DNA from: JBMNNU01 sp050942695
Lineage (GTDB): Bacteria; Chloroflexota; UBA6077
Direction: 5' to 3'
Assembly: GCA_050942695.1 (NCBI GenBank)
Contig: JBMNNU010000208.1
Location: 1-5,811 of the forward strand
Length of the DNA: 5,811 nt
Notes under the pieces: generated by a model
Told to the model about the DNA's origin: nothing
The model's input: the letters and a program-made list of their open reading frames with translations, nothing else
The model's database searches: none
In this document: in pieces, positions 1 through 5,526 of the stretch
How the letters are laid out: every line of letters starts with the position of its first letter
Numbering within the stretch: the stretch's first letter is position 1
Translations under genes and position numbers: made by a program

Positions 1-689
1 AGCGCCAGGATCCGCAGCCCGTAGAGAGTCATCTTGGTCAATACCGCCACACCCATGAGCAACCCCAGCAGCACCGCCTGCTTCTTCTTGAACCCACTTC
101 TGGTGATCCACAACAGCATCCAGAGAAGGAGCGTGGCAACCATCTCCGCGAGCGCGTCGTTATTGATGCTGCCGGCGATGGCGCTGCGCATCGGGAGGAA
201 GGCGATGAAGCCCGCCACGGCTAGTTGGAGAGGCCGGTCCTGGGGGAACAGGGTCCAGACCGCCATGAAAGCCAGCATCACGGTAATGCCTGAGAGCACC
301 ACGGAGAAGAGGCGCAGGGCCCCTACCCTCTCCTGTAAAGGGAACTGGGCTGTGGCTTTGTAGATTGGAGATGCCAATATGTAAAAGAGAGGTGGCTGGT
401 GGCTCTCGTAGGCGATGGAGTTTACTGGTTCAGAGCTGGGGAAGTTGGTAGATTTCAGCCTCTCCAATAATTGAGCGTCCCAATCCCCCGGCTTCAGCTC
501 CGGCAGCTCCCCGGTGGTCGCGATGTGGCGGACGTAGTTGTAGTGGGCGGGCTCGTCGGGGGCGTTCCAGGGGGGCACCCACAGGGAGTAACCTGCCGCC
601 AACGCCATGCCGGACACCACGATAGCCCAGAGGATCACCAGTGTGACGAGCGTATCTCGGGCGTTTCCGCCGATGCGAAGTTTCTTCAT
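1..689 (-). CDS. GT-C / DUF2142-like multi-span membrane protein, 5' part only (cut by left window edge)
   Basis: An open frame of 229 codons with no stop runs from an ATG at 687-689 off the left edge, so the C-terminus is missing. A GGAG Shine-Dalgarno sits 5 nt upstream of the ATG, which supports this start. The N-terminus has a short basic stretch (MKKLR) and then a transmembrane helix at about residues 14-35. A presumed extracytoplasmic loop follows with W41, PDEPAH (44-49) and ESHQPPLFY (95-103). More hydrophobic segments lie at about 128-148, 156-173, 184-196 and 205-218, with a SINNDA motif at 174-179. A first helix followed by an acidic Asp-Glu loop and an H-x-PP-L-x-Y element is typical of GT-C fold polyprenyl-phosphate-sugar transferases (GT39/ArnT-like) and of DUF2142 proteins; D45/E46 would be the catalytic candidates. 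Its substrate cannot be read from the sequence. It lies 55 bp after metG, with a strong hairpin between them. The membrane-protein call is firm; the exact family is less sure. Confidence 0.85.
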   Translation of the reverse strand, partial: MKKLRIGGNARDTLVTLVILWAIVVSGMALAAGYSLWVPPWNAPDEPAHYNYVRHIATTGELPELKPGDWDAQLLERLKSTNFPSSEPVNSIAYESHQPPLFYILASPIYKATAQFPLQERVGALRLFSVVLSGITVMLAFMAVWTLFPQDRPLQLAVAGFIAFLPMRSAIAGSINNDALAEMVATLLLWMLLWITRSGFKKKQAVLLGLLMGVAVLTKMTLYGLRILA

Positions 690-698
690 GCAGTCTCC

Positions 699-738
699 GG
701 GAATGGTGTATGGGATATTCACCCCATACACCATTCCC
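699..738. repeat. Perfect 16-bp inverted repeat with 8-nt spacer between metG and the membrane protein gene
   Basis: The arms 699-714 (GGGAATGGTGTATGGG) and 723-738 are exact reverse complements, separated by ATATTCAC. The element begins 6 nt after the metG stop codon. It ends directly against the GGAG ribosome-binding site of the next gene (695-698), leaving that site just outside the stem. In RNA it would make a very stable hairpin. No T-run follows on either strand, so it is not a standard intrinsic terminator. It could be an RNA processing or stability element, a translation control hairpin, an operator for a dimeric protein, or a copy of a dispersed palindromic repeat. The structure is certain; its role is not known. 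Confidence 0.9.
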
Positions 739-744
739 TCAGTC

Positions 745-2379
745 CTACTCCTCGGGCAGCTCCAGCTTGGTGAATAGCGGGCTGGGCTGCAGCAGCTTTT
801 GGCCCTGAGGCGGTGCCGAGGGCTTCCACCCGTGGCTCAGGATATCGTCGCCATATCCCATCAGCCCGTGCAGCTTCTCCGCCGAGTGGGGCAGGTAGGG
901 ATAGGTTAGGATCTTCAGCGAGTCCACCAATCGCAGGCACTCGTACATCGCCTCGGCTAGCGCCTTCGGGTCCTCCTTCCGCAGCTTCCAGGGGGCTTTC
1001 TCCTCGAAGTAGCGGTTGCCGAACTGGGCGAGGTTCATGACCTCCTTCAGCGAGTCCTTGAAGTGCGCTCCTGCCAGCATATCGCCCACCGTGTCGAAGG
1101 CCTCCTCGATTCTGGCGATCATCCGCTCGTCGCCCTGGTAATCGGGACCTACCACCGGCACCTGCCCCTTCAGGTAGCGCTGGGTGAAGGTGAGAGTCCG
1201 GTGCACCAGGTTGCCGTACGTGGCTACCAGTTCGTCGTTGTTCCGCCGAATGAACTCCGAGAGGGAGAAGTCGGTGTCCCGAGTTTCCGGCATGTTGATG
1301 GTCAGCATGTACCTGATGGGGTCCGGGTCGTACTGCGCCAGCATGTCGGGCAGCCAGGCTGCCCAGCCGCGGCTGGTGGAGAACTGGCGACCCTCCAGGT
1401 TCAGGTACTCGTTGGCCGGCACATCGTAGGGCATGTTGAGCCCTCCGTATCCCATCAGCATGGCAGGCCAGATGATGGAGTGGAAGGGGATGTTGTCCTT
1501 ACCCACGAAGTAGTAAGCCTTACAGGGCTGCTGCCACCACTCCTTCCACTTATCAGGCTCGCCCTGTAGCTTCGCCCACTCGATGCTGGCTGAGAGGTAG
1601 CCCGTAACGGCATCGAACCAGACGTAGATCCGCTTGTTCTCGTAGCCCTCCAGCGGGATCGGCACCCCCCACTCGATATCCCGCGTGATGGGCCTATCCT
1701 TGAGCCCCTCCTGGAGCATGTTCATTGTGAAATTGTAGACGTTGGGCCGCCAGTAGGTCTTGGGCCTCACCCACTCCAGCAACTGCTCGTTCAGGGCCGA
1801 CAGCTTCAGGAAGAAGTGCTCGGTGGTCCGGAACTCCGGTGGGGTCTGGTCGAACTTGCATCTCGGAGAGATTAGATCCGTGGGGTCCAGCGGTTTGCCG
1901 CAATTGTCGCACTGATCGCCACGGGCCTCAGCGTACTGGCAGTATGGGCAGACGCCCTCCACGTACCTGTCTGGAAGGAAGCGCTTCTCCGTCGGGCAGT
2001 ATGGGGAGAGCATCTCCGCTTTGTAAACGTAGCCGTTCTTCAGCAGCCCGAGGAACAGATCCTGGACCACCTCGTAGTGGTTCTGAGTCGTGGTCCTGGT
2101 GAACAGGTCGTAGCTGATCCCGATAGTTTTGATATTATCGACGAACTGGTTGTGGTAAAAGTCCACGATCTCCTTGGGAGACTTACCCTCCCGCTCGGCC
2201 CGCACCGTAATGGGCGTGCCGTGCTCGTCGGAGCCGGATACCATTAACACCCGGTTCCCCTTCATCCGATGGAACCTGGCGAAGATGTCCGGCGGTAGCA
2301 ATGCCCCAGCTAGGTGCCCCAGGTGGAGGGGGCCATTAGCATAAGGCCATGCAACACCTATAAAAATATGTTCGCTCAA
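745..2379 (-). CDS. metG: Methionyl-tRNA synthetase (short form without C-terminal tRNA-binding domain)
   Basis: This enzyme charges tRNA-Met with methionine using ATP in the cytoplasm, and is essential for translation. The 544-residue product is a complete class I synthetase. The HIGH motif is HLGH at 19-22, preceded by WPYANGP, and SGSDEHG lies at 48-54. The zinc knuckle insertion has C144, C147, C157 and C160. The methionine-site segment contains WFDAVTGY. The KMSKS-equivalent loop is QFSTSR at 332-337. The helical anticodon domain shows N455-R-Y and the P463-W464 pair typical of MetRS. It ends in an SPLFTKLE stretch, with no C-terminal EMAPII/Trbp111-like domain; E. coli MetRS, which has one, is about 130 residues longer. 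The FSTSR form resembles archaeal and some deep-branching bacterial enzymes. The start is TTG (2377-2379): an in-frame TAG lies seven codons upstream, the next Met is residue 39, beyond HLGH, and a strong SD precedes the TTG. No frameshift is seen. No T-box or S-box leader was recognised. Confidence 0.97.
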   Translation of the reverse strand: MSEHIFIGVAWPYANGPLHLGHLAGALLPPDIFARFHRMKGNRVLMVSGSDEHGTPITVRAEREGKSPKEIVDFYHNQFVDNIKTIGISYDLFTRTTTQNHYEVVQDLFLGLLKNGYVYKAEMLSPYCPTEKRFLPDRYVEGVCPYCQYAEARGDQCDNCGKPLDPTDLISPRCKFDQTPPEFRTTEHFFLKLSALNEQLLEWVRPKTYWRPNVYNFTMNMLQEGLKDRPITRDIEWGVPIPLEGYENKRIYVWFDAVTGYLSASIEWAKLQGEPDKWKEWWQQPCKAYYFVGKDNIPFHSIIWPAMLMGYGGLNMPYDVPANEYLNLEGRQFSTSRGWAAWLPDMLAQYDPDPIRYMLTINMPETRDTDFSLSEFIRRNNDELVATYGNLVHRTLTFTQRYLKGQVPVVGPDYQGDERMIARIEEAFDTVGDMLAGAHFKDSLKEVMNLAQFGNRYFEEKAPWKLRKEDPKALAEAMYECLRLVDSLKILTYPYLPHSAEKLHGLMGYGDDILSHGWKPSAPPQGQKLLQPSPLFTKLELPEE

Positions 2380-2386
2380 ATTATCA

Positions 2387-2395
2387 CCCCCTCCT
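2387..2395 (-). promoter_or_regulatory. Ribosome binding site of metG
   Basis: The minus strand reads AGGAGGGGG, then TGATAAT, then the TTG start codon. The AGGAGG core is a near-ideal Shine-Dalgarno and confirms the non-ATG start of metG. Just upstream is a short AT-rich stretch (2407-2417) containing TATATA, which could be a -10 box. No good -35 box is visible at the right distance, so a separate metG promoter is only a weak possibility. Confidence 0.75.
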
Positions 2396-2421
2396 AGCTA
2401 GGGTGCTATATACATAGTTTT

Positions 2422-2443
2422 CTCTCCCACCACAGTGGGAGAG
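2422..2443. repeat. Inverted repeat (9-bp stem, 4-nt loop) upstream of metG
   Basis: CTCTCCCAC (2422-2430) and GTGGGAGAG (2435-2443) are exact reverse complements around CACA. On the transcribed (minus) strand it is followed by AAAAC and not by a T-run, so it is not a classical terminator for the upstream glycosyltransferase gene. Arms of this CTCTCCC/GGGAGAG kind are common in dispersed intergenic repeats of GC-rich bacteria, so it may be part of a REP-like element together with the adjacent GC-rich hairpin. Confidence 0.7.
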
Positions 2444-2455
2444 GGAGTATCATCT

Positions 2456-2489
2456 CCCCTCCCCCCGAGGGGCAGGGGCAGGGGGTGGG
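2456..2489 (+). repeat. GC-rich hairpin overlapping a four-run G-quadruplex motif
   Basis: CCCCTCCCC (2456-2464) and the C at 2465 pair with GGGGCAGGGG (2469-2478) to form a 10-position stem with one mismatch and a 3-nt loop. On the + strand the right arm continues as GGGG-CA-GGGG-CA-GGGGG-T-GGG (2469-2489), which fits the usual G-quadruplex pattern of four runs of at least three G with short loops. The + strand is the template for transcription from the GT2 gene into metG. The two structures compete for the same bases. Effects on transcription are possible but unproven. Confidence 0.65.
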
Positions 2490-2518
2490 TCTGTCCCTCG
2501 CGCCCTAAACCCCTTTTC

Positions 2519-3277
2519 TTAGCTTACACCGGCTGGGCTGTTGTCTGCCACACGGTCGTAGAGGCCGCGGCGATCGTTGCTGCGTACCTGCATCACGTCG
2601 TTGAACATTCGAATAGTGTCCTTGATCGGGTCGACGCGACTGCTGGGAGAATAATACCAGTTGACGGGGACCTCTGTGATCCTCATACCCATCTTCCTGG
2701 CGATATACAGCACCTCAACGTCGAAACCGAAGCCGTCGATCACCTGCCGTCCAAAGATCTCCTGGGCTGCTTCCCGGGTAAACGCCTTGAAACCGCATTG
2801 GGTATCCTGCAGCCCTGGGATGGCCATCACCCTCACCAGCAGATTGAACACCCGTCCCATCAGATGCCGGTGCCACGGTTCCCCGATCCGCCTGGCTCCC
2901 TGCACCTCGCGGGAGCCGATAGCGACCTCGCAACCGTTGCTCAGAGCCTGGGAGAACTTGACCACCTCCTCCACCGGCATAGAGAAGTCGGCGTCGCAGA
3001 ACATGACGTATTGCCCCCTCGCCGCCAGCATCCCCTTGCGCACCGCGTGGCCCTTGCCTCGGTGCTGTTCCCTTAACAGACGCAACTCCGGAAAGCTGGC
3101 CATCGCCTCGTTGACTATGGCCGGCGTGCTGTCCTTGCTGCCGTCGTCCACCACCAGCACCTCGTAGTGAGGCGGCTCCTTTGCCAGGAACGCCTTCAGC
3201 TTCGACAGGGCTGCGGGCAATCTCGCCTGTTCGTTGTACGCCGGTATCACCAGCGACATGAAGGGATGATCCATCAT
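2519..3277 (-). CDS. GT2 glycosyltransferase, dolichyl/polyprenyl-phosphate glucosyltransferase (Alg5)-like
   Basis: The 252-residue product has a single GT-A domain. It probably moves a sugar from a nucleotide donor to a polyprenyl phosphate on the cytoplasmic membrane face, as Alg5 does with UDP-glucose and dolichyl phosphate. Visible motifs are PAYNE (12-16), VDDGSKDST (43-51), HRGKGHAVRKG (72-82), metal-binding DADFS (95-99), GSRE (121-124), QDTQCGFK (157-164) and GFGFDVE (182-188), in the order and spacing of the Alg5/DPG-synthase group. No transmembrane helix is seen at either end; Alg5 of yeast has an N-terminal one, so this enzyme would be peripheral. The first ATG (3275-3277) overlaps the TGA of the upstream gene as ATGA. 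A second ATG follows at once (3272-3274) and lies at a better distance (5 nt) from the GAGAGG sequence, so it may be the true start. Translational coupling is likely. Sugar and lipid specificity cannot be read from the sequence. Confidence 0.9.
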   Translation of the reverse strand: MMDHPFMSLVIPAYNEQARLPAALSKLKAFLAKEPPHYEVLVVDDGSKDSTPAIVNEAMASFPELRLLREQHRGKGHAVRKGMLAARGQYVMFCDADFSMPVEEVVKFSQALSNGCEVAIGSREVQGARRIGEPWHRHLMGRVFNLLVRVMAIPGLQDTQCGFKAFTREAAQEIFGRQVIDGFGFDVEVLYIARKMGMRITEVPVNWYYSPSSRVDPIKDTIRMFNDVMQVRSNDRRGLYDRVADNSPAGVS

Positions 3278-4251
3278 GACCTCTCGAGGGAGGGCTCAGG
3301 CTCTCGCAGCAGGGAGAGCAGGTAGCTATCGGGGACTCGTCGGCTTTTCTGTATGGCGCGCCGTTCGCTGAGTCTCCGGGGTATTCCCAGCAACCCCGCC
3401 ACCTGTCCTCTCAACCGAGCTCGGGCAGCCTTCTCCCGGTAATGTCTTATAGATTCTACCGCAAAAAGGGCCTGGCTCCTAACGAATGCGCCCCAACGGC
3501 GCCGGAAAATGGAGCCCGGCAGATTCTTTACGGCTACAGTTATCAAGTTGCGGCCACAGTAGAAACTGGCGGTCTCGCCGCCCCCTGTGGCGCTCAGCCG
3601 ATGGTACACCCTGGCATCCGGTAGGTAGAGGCAGCGGTAGCCTCGCAATTGAGCCCGCAGGCTGAGGTCCACATCCTCGCAGTACATGAACAGCGACTCG
3701 TCGAACAGTCCAACATCTTCAAAAAGGCTGCGCCTCCAGCCGGATGCAGCCCCGCAGGCTCCCAGGACGTACTCTTTATTATCGTACTGCCCCTCGTCCC
3801 TCTGCCAGACTCCCCGGTTACCCGGCACCCCGTCCATGCAGTAGAAGTCGCCCGCGGAGTGGATAACCTCCCGCCGGTCGAACAGCAGGATCTTGCAGGC
3901 GAAGAAGCCCGCCTCAGGGTGAGAGGCTGCCCCCTCGGCCAAGGCTGCTAGCCAGTCGGGGTCGGCCTCGGCGTCGTTGTTCAGTAAGGCTATCAGATCG
4001 CCGTTCGAACGGCGAATCCCCTCGTTGCAAGCGACAGCGAAGCCATAGTTCTTCCCCAGCTCCTCCAGCCTGAACTCCGGATATCGCTCGCTCACCAACC
4101 GGTCGGAGCCATCGGTGGAGCCGTTGTCTACAACAAGCACCTCGAACTGGCGGTAGCTCTGGGCTCGGAGCGAGTCCAGGCAGCCCGCCAGGTAGCTTAT
4201 CCCGTTCCAGTTGGGGATGACGACCGATATGAAAGGTGCGGGGTTTGGCAA
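3274..4251 (-). CDS. GT2 glycosyltransferase, rhamnosyltransferase (WbbL/COG1216)-like
   Basis: The 325-residue product is a GT-A fold transferase of the kind that adds rhamnose or related sugars to lipid-linked glycans in the cytoplasm. The nucleotide-binding start is SVVIPNWNG (9-17) and VVDNGSTDGS (40-49). The GKNYGFAVACNEG block is at 66-78, and the DxD-equivalent is NND at 91-93. The acceptor-side motif CEDVDLSLRAQLRGYR (191-206) carries the E192-D193 pair expected to include the catalytic base. The C-terminal 80 residues are rich in Arg and could lie on the membrane surface; no transmembrane helix stands out. The start is TTG (4249-4251): an in-frame TAA lies eight codons upstream, no ATG or GTG is available before the first motif, and the SD is weak. 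Its TGA overlaps the next GT2 gene, which places both in one operon. The promoter at 4430-4459 probably drives it. The donor sugar is not determined. Confidence 0.9.
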   Translation of the reverse strand: MPNPAPFISVVIPNWNGISYLAGCLDSLRAQSYRQFEVLVVDNGSTDGSDRLVSERYPEFRLEELGKNYGFAVACNEGIRRSNGDLIALLNNDAEADPDWLAALAEGAASHPEAGFFACKILLFDRREVIHSAGDFYCMDGVPGNRGVWQRDEGQYDNKEYVLGACGAASGWRRSLFEDVGLFDESLFMYCEDVDLSLRAQLRGYRCLYLPDARVYHRLSATGGGETASFYCGRNLITVAVKNLPGSIFRRRWGAFVRSQALFAVESIRHYREKAARARLRGQVAGLLGIPRRLSERRAIQKSRRVPDSYLLSLLREPEPSLERS

Positions 4252-4337
4252 CTCAGGGATTCCATGCGGCTGTTATTACGCCGGTCGATCTTATCTCTCT
4301 CGGAGCCTGCCCTTAAGAACCCAAGTAATAAAACGAC

Positions 4338-4368
4338 CCGGCGATTAAACGGTTTCACCGGCGGTTAA
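4338..4368. repeat. Two direct copies of an 11-bp motif with 20-bp period in the GT operon leader
   Basis: CCGGCGATTAA (4338-4348) and CCGGCGGTTAA (4358-4368) match at 10 of 11 positions and start exactly 20 bp apart, about two helical turns. They lie between the proposed promoter and the first GT2 gene, roughly 55-85 nt into the transcript. The spacing would suit two proteins bound on the same DNA face, but chance cannot be excluded for a pair this short. Confidence 0.5.
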
Positions 4369-4399
4369 TGGGAGTCTAGCCGGGCTACCGGCCACCGCC
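4360..4399 (-). promoter_or_regulatory. Possible folded leader RNA of the glycosyltransferase operon
   Basis: In the transcript, GGCGGT (4394-4399) can pair with ACCGCC (4360-4365). Inside this, GCCGG (4388-4392) pairs with CCGGC (4379-4383) around a 4-nt loop. A third short stem, CGGT/ACCG around GAA (4350-4360), partly competes with the outer one. No T-run follows, and no known riboswitch consensus was recognised. The rest of the 4252-4538 spacer holds no gene that I can support, no convincing terminator after the reductase, and no tRNA. Confidence 0.3.
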
Positions 4400-4429
4400 C
4401 CACGAGAAACTGATGGCCAAGGCTGCACA

Positions 4430-4459
4430 AGTATATTGGTTACATAGAAAGGGGGTCAA
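4430..4459 (-). promoter_or_regulatory. Sigma-70-type promoter for the glycosyltransferase operon
   Basis: The minus strand has TTGACC (4454-4459) as the -35 box and TATACT (4430-4435) as the -10 box. Each matches the consensus at five of six positions, and the 18-nt spacer is acceptable. Transcription would start near 4423-4424, giving a leader of about 170 nt before the TTG of the first GT2 gene. It lies in a true intergenic region, about 80 bp after the reductase stop, and points into the GT2-GT2-metG-membrane protein run. This is the best promoter match in the window. Confidence 0.65.
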
Positions 4460-4538
4460 GGAAGGAGTACCGTCAACTACCCTGTTAAGCGGGCGACCGC
4501 CTGACAACGAGCGATGGGCTCGGCATCACCTGAAATCG

Positions 4539-5348
4539 CTACCCCAAGACCAGCTTCGATACCAGCGCCCTCTCCTCTGGGCCGAACCAGGGAGGGTTGC
4601 CGGCCGCTGCGTTCTCCCTCATGTGCTCGGGGGAGGTGGTGGCGGGGATCGCCACGTGGCAGCGAGAGTCGCTCAGGATCCACTTCAGCAGCGCCTGCGA
4701 CCAGGTGGTAACCCCGAAGGGGCGCAACGGTTCAAGTTCGTCGTCCGAGGGGCGAACCCTCATCAATTTGCCCTGCCCCAACGGCCGCATGACGACGACC
4801 CCGAGCCCTAGGTCGGCTGCCAGCGGCAGGATCTCCCGCTCTACATCGCGCTCCAAAGGGTTATACGGGATCTGTATAGCGCCGATGCGACCCGTTTGCA
4901 TGACGCTGCGCAACTCGCCGAAGGCCGATGGGAGATAGTGGGTGGCGCCGATGGCGCGCACGCTCCCAGCATCGCGCTGCTCCTCCAGGAGCGGAAGCTG
5001 GATCTGCCAGGCGAGCAGGTTGTGTACCTGATACAGGTCCACCACCCCCTCGAAGAAGCCGAGCGATCGCTGAATCTGCCCGCGTCCTTCCTGCTCGGTC
5101 GATGCCCATACCTTGGTGGCGACCATCGCCTCCGATCGTCGGCCTCGTAGGGCGGCTCCCAACACCCGCTCAGCCTCGCCATACATAGGGGATGAGTCGA
5201 AGAAAGCGGCGTCTTCGCCCAACGCCGCGTCCACTACTTCTCGCCTGGCGCGCTCCAACTCGGCTCCACGCACATCGAAGGTTTGCCAAGTGCCCATGCC
5301 GACCACGGGCACTCGTAGCCCCGTTCGTCCCAGCTCTCGATACTCCAT
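4539..5348 (-). CDS. Aldo/keto reductase family oxidoreductase
   Basis: The 269-residue product is an NAD(P)H-dependent (alpha/beta)8-barrel reductase acting on aldehydes, ketones or sugars in the cytoplasm. The start MEYRELGRTGLRVP is the classic N-terminal hairpin of the family. The catalytic tetrad is complete: D51 and Y56 in FFDSSPMYG, K79 in VATKVW, and H109 in DLYQVHN. A cofactor-side motif near the C-terminus, IPATTSPEHMRENAAA, matches the usual IPG-T-x-x-P-E-H-x-x-EN signature. The length is slightly below the common 280-330 residues, but nothing essential is missing. The ATG at 5346-5348 was chosen because homology begins there. The frame stays open for 55 more codons upstream, but that stretch is Arg/Pro/Gly-rich, resembles no part of the family and is probably not translated. 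A G-rich sequence (AGGGGG, 9 nt before the ATG) may be the SD. The substrate is not predictable from the motifs. Confidence 0.93.
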   Translation of the reverse strand: MEYRELGRTGLRVPVVGMGTWQTFDVRGAELERARREVVDAALGEDAAFFDSSPMYGEAERVLGAALRGRRSEAMVATKVWASTEQEGRGQIQRSLGFFEGVVDLYQVHNLLAWQIQLPLLEEQRDAGSVRAIGATHYLPSAFGELRSVMQTGRIGAIQIPYNPLERDVEREILPLAADLGLGVVVMRPLGQGKLMRVRPSDDELEPLRPFGVTTWSQALLKWILSDSRCHVAIPATTSPEHMRENAAAGNPPWFGPEERALVSKLVLG

Positions 5349-5399
5349 ATCCCAAAACCCCCTAAAGTCCAGGGTGTGCGGCTCGCCTGCGAGAGGACG

Positions 5400-5477
5400 G
5401 GCGGGCAAGCTGCCCCACGCTCTCAGGGACTGGCGGCCAAAATAGCCGCGCTCCCGACAGGTAGGCGGACAAGCTGC
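5400..5477. repeat. 14-bp near-perfect direct repeat upstream of the aldo/keto reductase
   Basis: GGCGGGCAAGCTGC (5400-5413) and GGCGGACAAGCTGC (5464-5477) differ at one base and lie 64 bp apart. They fall in the 178-bp spacer between cupin and reductase. The first copy also forms a short inverted repeat (GGGCA/TGCCC). A weak hairpin with GCGGC/GCCGC arms (5433-5449) and a 7-nt AT-rich loop lies between the copies. No clear promoter or T-tailed terminator was found in this spacer. The copies could be operator half-sites for the reductase, or chance in GC-rich DNA. Confidence 0.5.
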
Positions 5478-5526
5478 TCGCGCGCCTGCCGGGCCTCGTG
5501 GCGTTAGTTCCAACAGTAGGTACTTT

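Noticed and set aside
34..363. + strand open frame of 109 codons
   Set aside because: It lies antisense to the membrane protein gene, whose minus-strand frame has clear helices and conserved motifs; the + frame has none.
699..738. Intrinsic terminator of metG
   Set aside because: The stem is strong, but no T-run follows on the minus strand; the SD of the next gene follows directly.
1063..1569. + strand open frame of 168 codons
   Set aside because: It is antisense to the catalytic core of metG and shows no domain; it is rich in Val, His and Gly as expected for a shadow frame.
745..2379. metG as a truncated pseudogene because it lacks a C-terminal tRNA-binding domain
   Set aside because: Many bacterial and archaeal MetRS proteins lack this domain; all catalytic and anticodon-domain motifs are present and the end is a normal family C-terminus.
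2380..2518. T-box or S-box leader upstream of metG
   Set aside because: The spacer is only 139 bp, is dominated by simple GC-rich hairpins, and shows no T-box sequence or antiterminator pair.
2435..3076. Long + strand open frame of 213 codons
   Set aside because: It is antisense to the Alg5-like GT2, begins in low-complexity GC-rich sequence and has no recognisable protein motif; it is a frame shadow in GC-rich DNA.
4255..4273. Start of a short upstream ORF (ATG at 4263) overlapping the TTG start of the first GT2
   Set aside because: It would encode about 22 residues in another frame with no good SD; I see no evidence that it is translated.
4413..4811. + strand open frame of 132 codons starting in the intergenic region
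   Set aside because: Most of it is antisense to the 3' half of the reductase, and its start lies over the minus-strand promoter; no recognisable domain or good SD.
5349..5513. In-frame 55-codon N-terminal extension of the aldo/keto reductase
   Set aside because: It is Arg/Pro/Gly-rich, has no similarity to the family, and the ATG at 5348 gives the standard N-terminus. It also overlaps the spacer repeats.
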